Part shown: positions 34,319 through 43,572 of the stretch, piece after piece
Numbering within the stretch: the first letter of the stretch is position 1
How the letters are laid out: each line of letters starts with the position of its first letter
IMG/VR virus record: IMGVR_UViG_3300031885_000023
Span: 1-50,181 of that record
Strand: one strand, 5' to 3'
Origin: a virus
DNA length: 50,181 nt
Translations under genes and position numbers: made by a program
The notes under the pieces: generated by a model
Databases searched by the model: none
What the model was told of the DNA's origin: nothing
The model's input: the letters and a program-made list of their open reading frames with translations, nothing else

Positions 34319-36246
34319 TGAATCCAAAATTACAAGAAGCCTATGACGCATTAAAACAAGCGGACGCCGCGGGTAATGCAGAAGACGCCCAACAGATCGC
34401 GGACTACATCCGTGAGCTGCAGAACCAAGAAATGCTTGGCTCTGGTGACGAGAGCATGATGCGCAATCCAGTAGCCGCCGGTGCTGTTGGCGCTATTGCT
34501 GGCCCTGTTGCTGGTAAGGTATTAGAAACTGCCTACGGTCCTAAGGGCGTCCCAACTGGTGCACCAACTACCGCACCTGGAGCTGGATCGCCTGGACAAA
34601 AATGGGCAGCAAAAACTGGATATGGTGCTGGCACTGGGGCAACGGTTGAAAACGTTGTTGAAGAATTTAAAAAACGTGAGGGCCCGTTAGGTAAGGGTAA
34701 AGTAACCAGTAAAATTACTGGTGGTCCTTTAGGTGGTTCTGCAGCGATGGAGCAGATTGCTGCCAAAGAAGCAGACGCCGCTCGCTTTGCACAGATGCGT
34801 GCCGCTAACCAAATGGCAGCTCAAAAAGCCTCGTCCGTACCTGGTCGTATTGCACAAGCCACGGCAGGTAAAATGCCACTATTACTAAAATCCGCTGCTG
34901 GCGCTGGCGCTGGTATACAGGGCGCCGATGCCTACAATCGATTTGACGAGGGAGACTTCTTAGGTGGTCTAATTGGTGGCATTGGCGCGGCAGGATCTGC
35001 CGCGTCGTTAATCCCACACCCTGTCACACGCATTGGTGGCACCGCTGTTGGTATGGGCGCGGGTGCATTAAACGCATACATTGATTATCTTAAATCTAAG
35101 TCGCAGCCACAGCAGCCAGCGGCTCAGCCACAACCACAGCCTCAGGGTATGGCTACAGGGGGGCTAGTTGGCTATGCAAAAGGCAAAGCAGTAAAAAAGT
35201 TATCTGAGGTTTTGATACCTCGTGAAGGACAAACACTACTCGGCACAATGGCTGATCGCACCAAGGCGACAGAAGGGTTCTCCGGGGGTCCTGGATTTAT
35301 TAATTTACATCCAGAGTACACTTGGGCGATGGATTCACCCGGTGCGGCTAATAGACTATTGAATGCTGTTAACCAAGCTGGTGGTCCAAATCGTTCTGTG
35401 GTTTCTCCCATGTTAATGAGCACTACGGCACATCGCTCTAATCGTCCAGTGTTTGAAAAAATGTATTCTGAACTGTTAGAAGACATTCGTTCTGGCAAAG
35501 TAACGCCGCAACAAATAGAAGCATTAAACGCAAAGATGGCCGGTAAGAAAGAACTATCTGGCGCACCTGATATTACTAGCAAAGAGTTTTTAGAGTTTGC
35601 AAATGCGTTTAAGCGTCGTGGTGCGGTCGCTGACGTCATGAGTCAAAAGCGAATTGGAGCACTTGATTTACAAAGACACTTAGATGAAACAATTGATCCA
35701 GCATTACGTGAGGCTGAGTTAGGGGCCATTGGTCCTCAATTATTTACTGCAGAATCACAAATACTAAAACCAGATGTTCACCCCGGTTACAAGAATTTAA
35801 TCCTTGGACAAAAAGGCGAAGATCAATTTACACCGGTTCCTCGTGAATTTTTATTTCGCGACATAGAAGCCAAAGCCATGAAAGAACTTGGTCGTCCTTT
35901 ATCAGATTACAATTATCGTCAATCAGTTGGCATACCAACACAGGTTATTGATGAAAAATTATTACGTTCATTACAAACGTTAGGCTATAAAAAAGGCGGC
36001 TCAACAACACCAGCATGGCAACGTTCTGCGGGCAAGAGCCCATCGGGTGGCTTGAACGCACTAGGACGTGCGTCGTACAAGCGCGAGACTGGCGGCGAGC
36101 TAAAGGCACCACAGCCAGAGGGTGGCTCACGTAAGAAGTCATTCTGTGCTAGGATGGGGGGTATGAAGAAAAAGTTAACCTCTAGCGAGACAGCAAACGA
36201 TCCAGACTCACGCATCAACAAAGCACTTCGTAAGTGGAAGTGCTAA
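34318..36246 (+). CDS. polyvalent-type protein with DUF6321-like C-terminus
   Basis: A 642-residue mosaic. Residues 1-250 are Gly/Ala-rich with a hydrophobic stretch (about 185-245). MATGGLV (about 277-283) is a Gly-Gly motif marking the start of a globular domain (about 290-560, REGQTLLGTMADRTKA and NLHPEYTWAMDSPGAANRLL) of the kind seen in large phage polyvalent proteins. YKKGGST (about 558) marks another boundary. The last 55 residues (KSFCARMGGMKKKLTSSETA and INKALRKWKC) match the DUF6321-type basic tail that many aquatic phage proteins carry. It probably travels inside the virion. Confidence 0.65.
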   Translation: MNPKLQEAYDALKQADAAGNAEDAQQIADYIRELQNQEMLGSGDESMMRNPVAAGAVGAIAGPVAGKVLETAYGPKGVPTGAPTTAPGAGSPGQKWAAKTGYGAGTGATVENVVEEFKKREGPLGKGKVTSKITGGPLGGSAAMEQIAAKEADAARFAQMRAANQMAAQKASSVPGRIAQATAGKMPLLLKSAAGAGAGIQGADAYNRFDEGDFLGGLIGGIGAAGSAASLIPHPVTRIGGTAVGMGAGALNAYIDYLKSKSQPQQPAAQPQPQPQGMATGGLVGYAKGKAVKKLSEVLIPREGQTLLGTMADRTKATEGFSGGPGFINLHPEYTWAMDSPGAANRLLNAVNQAGGPNRSVVSPMLMSTTAHRSNRPVFEKMYSELLEDIRSGKVTPQQIEALNAKMAGKKELSGAPDITSKEFLEFANAFKRRGAVADVMSQKRIGALDLQRHLDETIDPALREAELGAIGPQLFTAESQILKPDVHPGYKNLILGQKGEDQFTPVPREFLFRDIEAKAMKELGRPLSDYNYRQSVGIPTQVIDEKLLRSLQTLGYKKGGSTTPAWQRSAGKSPSGGLNALGRASYKRETGGELKAPQPEGGSRKKSFCARMGGMKKKLTSSETANDPDSRINKALRKWKC

Positions 36247-38904
36247 ATGCCAAAGCTAACACCTGCACAAATGAAGGCGGCTGTTGAGGAGTTTAAGAAA
36301 AAGTTTACTCCTGGTTTTTATCACGGCAGCCCGTCGCCAAATATCAAATCGTTTGACCCAACCAAGTCAAGTAAACCCGAGGAGTACATAACTCCTGGCG
36401 TGACATTTCTGACAAAAAAACCCAGCTTTGCCCACGACTACATGCCGACAAGAGGTACGGCATCTCAGATGTTTGGTCAACCAGACCAGTACGCTACTGG
36501 GGCAACGATGTACCCAGTAAGCGCAAACCTTGGCAAACAGTTTGATTTTGATACGCCCGAAGGTCGAGCAGTTGCAAAGTCGTTTCTTAAAGAGCGCTTG
36601 ATACCGCAAGAGGGTGAAAAGAAAGCCGCTAACTGGTTAGCAGGCATGCAAGATGAATTAAACACATGGAAGTCACTGGAGCACCCAGACTTTTTAGAAC
36701 ACCTAAAGAACCAAGGATACAATAGCTTTGCGGTCAAAGAGGCAGGCATTAACAACGTTGGTATGTTTGAATCAAAAAACATCCGGGGTAAGTTTGCTAA
36801 ATACAACCCCGAAGAAGCTGAGTCACCAGATTTTATGAAGGCCGAAGGTGGTCCCGTTGGCTACGCGCCTGGTGGTAAGGTTGGTGCCTTGGCTCAGCTT
36901 GGTAAAGCACTAGCCAGAAACCCACACGGCCAAGATCCCAAAGTAGCTCAGGCACTAGAAGAGTACCTCAAGGGCAACATCAGCCAAGAAGAACGCATTC
37001 GTATTATGAATCAATATCTGCCTATGCGTAAATGGTCTGAACTGCCACCTAACTACACTGACGAGCAGATTAGAAACGCCTTAATGGCAAATAAACAATC
37101 CAAAGCATTGGCGTCTGTACCGGCTGGTGCTAAAGTAGGTAACCGTTTAGATATACCAGCATATACCCAACAGGGTGTATATGTTGACACCACGCACGAC
37201 GTTGCTGGTAAACCAATTAGCTACGGCAGGACTGGTCATCTTAAAGACGTTGAGTTTAGTTCTAAGCCCAACCAGGCGGTCCGTGTAGGCCTCGGAACTA
37301 AAGAGCAGGCCCTGACCCCTATGGGAGCTGAGATCGGCTCTGCAAAGTCTCCCTTTGCGCTTATCAAGGGCACTAACGTTGGGACATCGGATGATGAAGT
37401 TCGCCGCATGATGGCGGAGATGTTAAAAGATCCTCGCTATACACAGATCGGTATGGACCCACGCCGGCACTCTCAGTTCTACGACAAGAGCACTGGGTTA
37501 CCGGTGTTTAAAGCAGAAGAAAAACTACAAAGTGGTCCGTTGATTTTAGCACCACGTAAAGATCTAGAGATAACAGACTGGAACGACCCACGCCTAGAGC
37601 TTACAGATTTTCCTGGTAAGAAATATGCTGGCGGTGGTAAAGTAAACGCAGCGGTTGAACTGGCAAAAAAGATTGCGCCTAAGTTTAGCCTAGACGCAAT
37701 TAAAAAAATGCCGGTATCGTCGGCACAAAAACAAGTTCCCGTAGCAAGGGCGTTTCAAATGCTGTCATCGGAAAATGTTGATCCAAAGGTAAAGCAACAA
37801 ATTTTTAAGCAGTACCTGCAGATGAATCCAGATCTTGTTAGAAAGTCAGGAGCTACTAACTATGACGAGCTAACCCAGGCAGCCTATCAACAGATGGCTA
37901 AGGAGACAGCCGGTCAGTTCCAAGCGCTCCAGGGGTCTGGTGTTAAGTTATCGTTTGACCCAACCGGTGAGAAGGCATACAAGAGCTCCAAAGAGATGCT
38001 CGAGGATGCACTGCAAAATAAACAGCTAACAGTATTCCAGGGTGGTGAACCACACCCAGCGCTAGGTAAAGAAGCAAACGAACAGTTCAGGGCCGTGCAC
38101 GATTACTTTGGTCATGGCACCACTGGCGCATCGTTTGGTCCTAAGGGTGAAGAGCTAGCCTACGGCGCGCACTCACAGATGTACTCGCCACTGGCACGCC
38201 TAGCGGCTGCGACTGAGACGCGAGGCCAAAACTCTTTAGTTAGCTATTCTGGTATGAACGAAGAGTTGATCAATGCAATGAACCAATTAAAAGCCCAGCG
38301 TGAGCAGTTAATGAAATCTGGTGGTGACCCATCTACTATTAATGATGAGCTTGTTAAACTAGGTCAACAGTTTAAGTACGCACCACAGAAGCCATTGATT
38401 CTGCCACCAGAGCAGATTGATATTAACTACCAAGGATTTGCGGCTGGTGGCGCCGCTAAGAAAGTACTTGAGCACGCTAGGTCACTGCCGTTTGTACACT
38501 TCTCTAAAGCCCCAGGTATTAACCAACTTGACCCTGCCATGTACGGCACCGGCATCAAGGGCGCGGAGGCATCTCGCCTGGCAGACGCGCCAGACATCAA
38601 GCCACGCTCCTACTTCTACGTAGACAAGCCTGGTGTTCGTCCAGAGCAAGGACTAGGCCCTCACAAATACCAAGGCACTGCAGAAGGTATCTACCCGCTG
38701 CACGAAGATCCGCTGGGGCTGTCTGCAATCGCCAAACAAAAAAGCCTTGACCCACATCTAATGAGCCAAGGCATACAACAAGTTAACGAGGCTCAACACC
38801 TCAACGAATTAGAACGTTTGATTAAGCGAGCCGGGTATCGTGGCTACGCTAATGATGACGTTGGCTTGCTGTTTGAAAAAACACCGGTTAAGAAGGCCGA
38901 TTAA
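36247..38904 (+). CDS. polyvalent-type protein with ADP-ribosyltransferase-like domains
   Basis: An 885-residue multidomain protein. Residues 20-185 look like an ADP-ribosyltransferase-like domain (FYHGSPSPNIKSFDP, GVTFLTKKPSFAHDY, then MFESKNIRGKFAKYNP). Gly-Gly motifs (KAEGGPV, YAPGGKV) separate it from a second domain (about 285-440; ISYGRTGHLKDVEF and QIGMDPRRHSQFYDKS) common in phage polyvalent proteins. YAGGGKV separates a third (about 470-700) with VHDYFGHGTTGASFGPKGEE and ATETRGQNSLVSYS. FAAGGAA introduces a last ART-like domain (about 735-880; FVHFSKAPGINQLDP). Such proteins are thought to be injected and to act on host targets or defences. The gene ends the + strand arm. Confidence 0.72.
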   Translation: MPKLTPAQMKAAVEEFKKKFTPGFYHGSPSPNIKSFDPTKSSKPEEYITPGVTFLTKKPSFAHDYMPTRGTASQMFGQPDQYATGATMYPVSANLGKQFDFDTPEGRAVAKSFLKERLIPQEGEKKAANWLAGMQDELNTWKSLEHPDFLEHLKNQGYNSFAVKEAGINNVGMFESKNIRGKFAKYNPEEAESPDFMKAEGGPVGYAPGGKVGALAQLGKALARNPHGQDPKVAQALEEYLKGNISQEERIRIMNQYLPMRKWSELPPNYTDEQIRNALMANKQSKALASVPAGAKVGNRLDIPAYTQQGVYVDTTHDVAGKPISYGRTGHLKDVEFSSKPNQAVRVGLGTKEQALTPMGAEIGSAKSPFALIKGTNVGTSDDEVRRMMAEMLKDPRYTQIGMDPRRHSQFYDKSTGLPVFKAEEKLQSGPLILAPRKDLEITDWNDPRLELTDFPGKKYAGGGKVNAAVELAKKIAPKFSLDAIKKMPVSSAQKQVPVARAFQMLSSENVDPKVKQQIFKQYLQMNPDLVRKSGATNYDELTQAAYQQMAKETAGQFQALQGSGVKLSFDPTGEKAYKSSKEMLEDALQNKQLTVFQGGEPHPALGKEANEQFRAVHDYFGHGTTGASFGPKGEELAYGAHSQMYSPLARLAAATETRGQNSLVSYSGMNEELINAMNQLKAQREQLMKSGGDPSTINDELVKLGQQFKYAPQKPLILPPEQIDINYQGFAAGGAAKKVLEHARSLPFVHFSKAPGINQLDPAMYGTGIKGAEASRLADAPDIKPRSYFYVDKPGVRPEQGLGPHKYQGTAEGIYPLHEDPLGLSAIAKQKSLDPHLMSQGIQQVNEAQHLNELERLIKRAGYRGYANDDVGLLFEKTPVKKAD

Positions 38905-39015
38905 AGTTTTGCAAGTATTTTAAATATTGGTTTCATTGTTTCGGAATTTAATCGTTTCATATGATACCCCATATTAGTAAATTGATATTAGAGGCGCTAT
39001 TTGTGAATATGGCAC

Positions 39016-39036
39016 AAAAGGGCTGGCCGGCCTTTT
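39016..39036. terminator. hairpin between the convergent arms
   Basis: AAAAGGGCTGGCCGGCCTTTT forms a stem with A and T tails on both sides (one mismatched pair), suited to stop transcription from both the + and - arms. The 178-base gap 38905-39082 also holds promoter copy 8 (minus) and no convincing gene. Confidence 0.6.
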
Positions 39037-39045
39037 CGCACTCCT

Positions 39046-39083
39046 CTAATTATACTAATGCAAATAATGTTGAAAAAACGCCC
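39046..39083 (-). promoter_or_regulatory. phage promoter motif, copy 8 (leftward, after polA)
   Basis: On the - strand GGGCG (39083-39079) begins in the polA stop codon and GCATTAGTA starts at 39061, again 22 bp, followed by TAATTAG. It points left toward the convergent + strand genes, where the only - strand frame is a 23-codon ORF (38972-38901). Confidence 0.7.
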
Positions 39084-41002
39084 TATTTTCGGTATCTTTT
39101 TGAAATCCAACCCTCTCCTGCTAGTGGCATATCAAGAGCCCACTTTGGAGGTTGTGTAATTATTTTTAGCACATCTTCCAAAGTTTGTTCTGCATTTTGC
39201 TCATCAGCTATTAGGAGAAATTCATCGTGGATCAAGTTACACACTTCGTAACCGGCTTTATCAAGATTAACAAGTCCCTCGGCAAGAAAGTCCCGCGCCG
39301 TGCCTTGAACGGCGGACTGGAAGATACTACTGCCAATCAAAACATTTCTAGTCCACTGCCGGCTGTAAGTGTTCTGGCTGTGGACGGTGACACCGAGTTT
39401 CTCGGATCCCCAAGGCGTTGGCACCAACTCGAGCTGTGGCCTCTGCCAACATATCAGCCTACCACTCGGTAGGCGCATCCATAGCGCATTCTTTGCGCAC
39501 TTCAATATAATCTTACTGCCTGCCGCAAACGGCGACCCCAGGTTCTCTACGGCCTGGATCGCCGCGCTCTCGCACGCGCCCCATAGTTCCCTCACTAGAA
39601 CATATGAGGCTCGGTAATTATCTACTGCATTTTTTGCTTGCGGTTCTGTGAGCTTGACTCCAAGCCCTTCCGCATACTTGACAAGCCCTTTTGCACCTTG
39701 TCCAAATAAGCATCCAAGTACAGCGGACTTAGCAATTTGTCTTTGATCTTTTGTAACCTCTTCGTAAGGCACCCGGTAGAGCGACTGCGAGGCGAACATT
39801 TTGTATTCATCTAATCCCTTCCTAAACATTTCTACTTTATCATTTTGGTTTGCAAGCCAGACACCTACTCGGTTCTCAATAGACGAGAAATCAACGTCCA
39901 CAAAGGTTTTTCCATCCGGCGCCTTGATTCCACTTCGAACAAGAGAGGATAGCTCTCCCATGCTACCAGTCGCCTGATCAAAAACTCGAGGTATACATCT
40001 CTCAATTTCTTCATCGGATAGAGTAGGCCTAGCGATGTTCTGTAGGTTAAGTCCACCACGAGAAGCCCAACGCCCAGTGCTAGCCCCATGATAGACAAGC
40101 GTATTTCTGATCCTGCCATTTCTCTGTACCTCCAACATTTTAGCGTACTTAGCCACGCTAGTCTGGCTACCATCTTGTCTTAGCTCCAGCGCTTTTTTTA
40201 CGCGCGTATGAATGCTGCACTGCAGCATTTTTGAGACGGTCTCGGCGGTCAAATCCTCCAACCCGGCGCCCCGGGCGTTGAGCCAATCTAAGAGCTTTTG
40301 ACGCTCGCTTGGCTTACAGCCAGTTAGCTCAAGACATTCCCGGTCTATGGTGTCCTGGGCCTTATCCACAGCCAAGACGGCATTCTGGAGCTCTCTAGGG
40401 TCCACAGGAACGCCTCTCGTATTGATCCGCTGGGTGAGGGTCCAGACTGCCTGTTCGACGTCTTCTAGGGGCCTTAAAACGCTTCCTATGGCCATCTCCG
40501 TGCGTACGTCTTGGGCACAGTAATCAAAGAGCTGCTTTAACAGCTCGGGGTCGTCATTAAAGCCACCCTTGCTATTGGGTTTACAGAGCTTCTGGATTAG
40601 CTTCTTTCCAGTTGCGTCTTTTTTGTAGTTGGCATCAAGAAAGTCGCCAGCGTCCTCTAAGCCTTGTGGTATATTGTTCGAGGCCGCGACCGCCATAGTG
40701 TCAATGCACTGCTCTAGCTTTAGCTCCGGCCAACCGTACTTAGGCACGCAGACACAGTTCCAGATGGCGTACTCGAACATGGCGTTCCATGCCTGTATTT
40801 TGCCGCCCTTGCTGACGTGTTGCATCAAAGGCCACAGCTGGTTGGTGCTAGGGTTTTGCGGGGGTAAGACGTTAACAGTCTCTGGGTTGTTACCAAACGC
40901 AATACACAACACTTCTGTTGTGGGGTCGTTGGCGTAGTTGTCAAGGCCTACGTCTGGCAGGTTGGCCTTACTGCGTGTCTCAAAGTCAATCGAATATATC
41001 AT
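39083..41002 (-). CDS. polA: family A DNA polymerase with 3'-5' exonuclease
   Basis: Replicative polymerase of T7/Pol I type, 639 residues from the ATG at 41002, which has an AAGGAG site; an upstream open stretch is only read-through of the reductase region. The exonuclease domain starts at once (YSIDFETRS, D6 and E8). The polymerase domain has motif A VDFSSIENRV, motif B KDQRQIAKSAVLGCLFGQ (residues 419-436) and motif C IHDEF. In the O-helix the position equal to E. coli Phe762 is Leu429, and Tyr766 is Phe433. Leu at this place is common in uncultured marine virus polymerases. Promoter copy 9 lies upstream; the reductase gene is upstream on the same strand. Confidence 0.93.
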   Translation of the reverse strand: MIYSIDFETRSKANLPDVGLDNYANDPTTEVLCIAFGNNPETVNVLPPQNPSTNQLWPLMQHVSKGGKIQAWNAMFEYAIWNCVCVPKYGWPELKLEQCIDTMAVAASNNIPQGLEDAGDFLDANYKKDATGKKLIQKLCKPNSKGGFNDDPELLKQLFDYCAQDVRTEMAIGSVLRPLEDVEQAVWTLTQRINTRGVPVDPRELQNAVLAVDKAQDTIDRECLELTGCKPSERQKLLDWLNARGAGLEDLTAETVSKMLQCSIHTRVKKALELRQDGSQTSVAKYAKMLEVQRNGRIRNTLVYHGASTGRWASRGGLNLQNIARPTLSDEEIERCIPRVFDQATGSMGELSSLVRSGIKAPDGKTFVDVDFSSIENRVGVWLANQNDKVEMFRKGLDEYKMFASQSLYRVPYEEVTKDQRQIAKSAVLGCLFGQGAKGLVKYAEGLGVKLTEPQAKNAVDNYRASYVLVRELWGACESAAIQAVENLGSPFAAGSKIILKCAKNALWMRLPSGRLICWQRPQLELVPTPWGSEKLGVTVHSQNTYSRQWTRNVLIGSSIFQSAVQGTARDFLAEGLVNLDKAGYEVCNLIHDEFLLIADEQNAEQTLEDVLKIITQPPKWALDMPLAGEGWISKRYRK

Positions 41003-41032
41003 AGTGCTCCTTAGGCTGTCCGACGTATCGGC

Positions 41033-41048
41033 AATTATACTAATGCAA
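41033..41048 (-). promoter_or_regulatory. phage promoter motif, copy 9
   Basis: GCATTAGTATAAT on the - strand starting at 41046, directly after the T-tract of the reductase terminator. No GGGCG box lies 22 bp upstream. It drives polA. Confidence 0.75.
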
Positions 41049-41072
41049 AAAAGAGGGGAGCCGAAGCTCCCC
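41047..41072 (-). terminator. Rho-independent terminator after the reductase gene
   Basis: Minus-strand GGGGAGC, TTCG loop, GCTCCCC, then TCTTTTTT. The T tract runs straight into promoter copy 9. Confidence 0.92.
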
Positions 41073-41094
41073 AAATCACCACCATGTGAAAATA

Positions 41095-42969
41095 TTAGAT
41101 CTCGCAAGACCCTGCCGAACAGGCTAGCTGTTGCGCGCCTTCGACGTTGTCTGTGACTTCTTTGAACTCGTTCCAGTTGATCGTTGGGACCTTGGCTTTG
41201 AGCTCGTTGTACTCTTCTTCGGTGCACTCTTCGTACGGGGCTTGGCGGTAGGTGCCGCCGTCGTACGGGAGGTACGAGACCCCTGAGATTTCGCTGAAGT
41301 TGTCCCAGGTCCACGCGCCGACTGTTGGCCAGTCTTTTTCTTCGACGGAGATCGTGACGCTAGGTTTATGCTCGCACCAGTGCTGTTGATATGTGAGCCA
41401 AAGGGCCAAGTGGCTGATTGGTGTGACGTCGGCTCTGGTGATTCCTGCTGGGGCTTTGATCGGAAAACTGAACACAGTCGTCTGAGTAGGTTTGTAAACA
41501 TCGTCTTCACTTGGCACTCCTTGGCTAATTAAGAACTGAGTAAGAGGATCTTTCTTATCTCCCCTAACTCTGCGTGTATAGAACCTACTATGTCTTGGGT
41601 GTATTCCAGATGCGCTATCAACAAGCTGGCTGACGGTTCCGGATGGTTTAACGCAAGTGATCGCAGCACTCTTAGGTATTCCGAGCAGAGTTGCGTATTC
41701 CTCATTGGCTCTTCGAGCCTCCTCTCGAAGTCGTGATAGTAACCCATTTAATTTATCTCCTTGTGTTGTTAGTAGAGGGTTGTCGTAAATGCCTGTAAGC
41801 GACACTCCCAGCAATCTCTCTTCCTCGGTGTTACGCTGCCACACTTTGCGCAGATACGGAAACTTTGTAAAAGTGGCCTGGATTGTGCCAAGAATCGAAG
41901 CGATTCGTACTTTTCTAAGAAGCGTTTCCTCAGTGTCGTCATGTCTTACCACTGCCTCCGTAAGGTTACAAAATTGGTAGGGCCGAAGAATAATTTCTGA
42001 GCAGGGGTTAGTTCCGAACTCAAAGTTAGGATCACGGTGTCCATACTTAGCAACGGTATTTTTGGCAGCTTCACGGTTAAATATGCCACGCTCTCCGCTG
42101 TGTGAATTGTATAGAGATAGCCACTCTTCCATAAACTTTCCAACGGTAGGAGTCTCACTATACACCGCGCTATTATTGGCGAGCGCACGGTGAGGTGCAG
42201 TCTCCCACCAGGGTCCAGCTTTAGCATGACGGATCCTTTCATCGTCAAGGTCAGACAACGAGATCATTGCCGAGCGACGCACGCCACCCACGACAACCAC
42301 CTCACCAATTTTACACATCAGGTCGTGGCACTCAAGTGAGTGCAGACGACGACCGGCCGCGTGTTTAAATGTAGCTACAGTAAACTTAAACAAGTCAACT
42401 AATGGTTCCGGCCCTGAAGCTCTTCCACCAAATGTTTTGAGTCTTGCTCCGGCAGGTCTAATGGCACTGACGTCCCACTTAGGGATCTCGCCTGCGTAGA
42501 GATTTGCAATAAGCAGGCGGAGTGATTTTGCCCATCCTTCTTTGGAGTCGTGGACGACGATGGTGTGCTCGGAATCAAATAGTTTTTCAGGCACTTCTGG
42601 CAGATTGGATATGTATTTAGCCTCCACCGAAAACCCGACTCCTGTACCGCAGAGCAATATGAACATTGCCTCATCAAACGATTTGGGGTCATCCACTGGG
42701 AGATACGAGCAATTATAGACACAGGTGTTATCACGATCGGCACTCTTTCCTGCCGTCATCATGGCGCGCATGGACGGCATTAAATCTAGGTTATGGATAG
42801 CATCAAAAATTTCATTTCGTAATTCTGTTTTATCTTTTATCGCCGGTGTTCTAGTAAAAATATAGTCTACGTAGCGATCTACTGTCTCGGCCCAGGTCTC
42901 TCGGCGTTGCTTGTCATCTTGAAATCGGGCGTATCTACTGGCGGCAATGTATTCTTGGTACTGATCCAT
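41095..42969 (-). CDS. nrdJ: class II (B12-dependent) ribonucleotide reductase
   Basis: A 624-residue monomeric adenosylcobalamin-type ribonucleotide reductase, making deoxynucleotides for phage DNA. Visible are the Cys pair region NTCVYNC (C83, C87), the active-site N-x-C-x-E in NPCSEI (residues 321-326), VKPSGTVSQLVDSASGIHPR (substrate phosphate loop), and a redox-active C-terminal Cys pair (CSAGSCEI). No small subunit gene is present or needed. It is shorter than the Lactobacillus enzyme (about 740 residues). It depends on host or environmental cobalamin. It lies between the polymerase and the ssDNA-binding protein genes. Confidence 0.93.
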   Translation of the reverse strand: MDQYQEYIAASRYARFQDDKQRRETWAETVDRYVDYIFTRTPAIKDKTELRNEIFDAIHNLDLMPSMRAMMTAGKSADRDNTCVYNCSYLPVDDPKSFDEAMFILLCGTGVGFSVEAKYISNLPEVPEKLFDSEHTIVVHDSKEGWAKSLRLLIANLYAGEIPKWDVSAIRPAGARLKTFGGRASGPEPLVDLFKFTVATFKHAAGRRLHSLECHDLMCKIGEVVVVGGVRRSAMISLSDLDDERIRHAKAGPWWETAPHRALANNSAVYSETPTVGKFMEEWLSLYNSHSGERGIFNREAAKNTVAKYGHRDPNFEFGTNPCSEIILRPYQFCNLTEAVVRHDDTEETLLRKVRIASILGTIQATFTKFPYLRKVWQRNTEEERLLGVSLTGIYDNPLLTTQGDKLNGLLSRLREEARRANEEYATLLGIPKSAAITCVKPSGTVSQLVDSASGIHPRHSRFYTRRVRGDKKDPLTQFLISQGVPSEDDVYKPTQTTVFSFPIKAPAGITRADVTPISHLALWLTYQQHWCEHKPSVTISVEEKDWPTVGAWTWDNFSEISGVSYLPYDGGTYRQAPYEECTEEEYNELKAKVPTINWNEFKEVTDNVEGAQQLACSAGSCEI

Positions 42970-42996
42970 TTATTATTCTCTATGTTATATGGGTTG

Positions 42997-43035
42997 ATAA
43001 AAAAGGGAGGCCGTAGTTTCTACGGACACTCCCTT
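42997..43035 (-). terminator. terminator after the ssDNA-binding protein gene
   Basis: On the - strand AAGGGAG pairs with CTCCCTT and, inside it, CCGTAG pairs with CTACGG, followed by TTTTTT. It is a two-part stem closing the transcript from 43572. Confidence 0.88.
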
Positions 43036-43050
43036 GCACTACTGTACTAC

Positions 43051-43572
43051 TTAAACTGCGAAGTCGGCTGCTGCTGTTGTGCTGCCACCTAACTTCTCGC
43101 CGTCCTCTAACTTCTGGACGTTGTTCAAGCCACATGCGATGCCCTTAGAACCTTGTGCATTGTATGGGTAGAACGTGATTGATGCGCGACCATAACATCC
43201 ACTATAAAACTCACTGCTATCAATGATCGGGTTAAGATCTTGATCTACAACACCCGGCTTTTGTGCCGAGTTTGCATTGATGAAGTAGCTGTTTGCGTAC
43301 GCTGGGTCATCCTTCTCTGCATCACCATCACGCAGGCCACCCTTTAAGTTCTTAGGGATAGCGCCACCGAAATACGCAGACGCCGAGGTCTTGGTGTCTT
43401 CAAATGCTTTTGTGAGGCGTGCGATGGTGTCTTTGTCAGACTTGGGGATGATGATTGATACAGAGTACTTGGGTGTGCCCCCTTCAATTGAAGAGGCGGG
43501 TTGAAATACGTGCGCATATGAAAAACGCACTTTACCGGTTACAACTTTTACTTTAGTAGTGGCTTGAGCCAT
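43051..43572 (-). CDS. ssDNA-binding protein, DUF2815 type
   Basis: A 173-residue protein with an OB-fold-like layout: VTGKVRFSYAHVFQPAS (residues 11-27), YSVSIIIPKSDKDTI (36-50), SYFINANSAQKPGVVD (about 96-111) and YSGCYGRASITFYPYN (about 123-138), matching the DUF2815 family of phage ssDNA-binding proteins. The acidic, flexible C-terminus (KLEDGEKLGG and on) is usual for SSBs that recruit partners. It lies near a DUF2800 nuclease, a frequent pairing in phages. Confidence 0.85.
   Translation of the reverse strand: MAQATTKVKVVTGKVRFSYAHVFQPASSIEGGTPKYSVSIIIPKSDKDTIARLTKAFEDTKTSASAYFGGAIPKNLKGGLRDGDAEKDDPAYANSYFINANSAQKPGVVDQDLNPIIDSSEFYSGCYGRASITFYPYNAQGSKGIACGLNNVQKLEDGEKLGGSTTAAADFAV

Noticed and set aside
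41003-41314. Extended N-terminus of the DNA polymerase reaching into the reductase gene
   Set aside because: The extra residues are Arg-rich read-through of the reductase end and terminator; an ATG with a strong ribosome binding site at 41002 starts exactly at the exonuclease motif.
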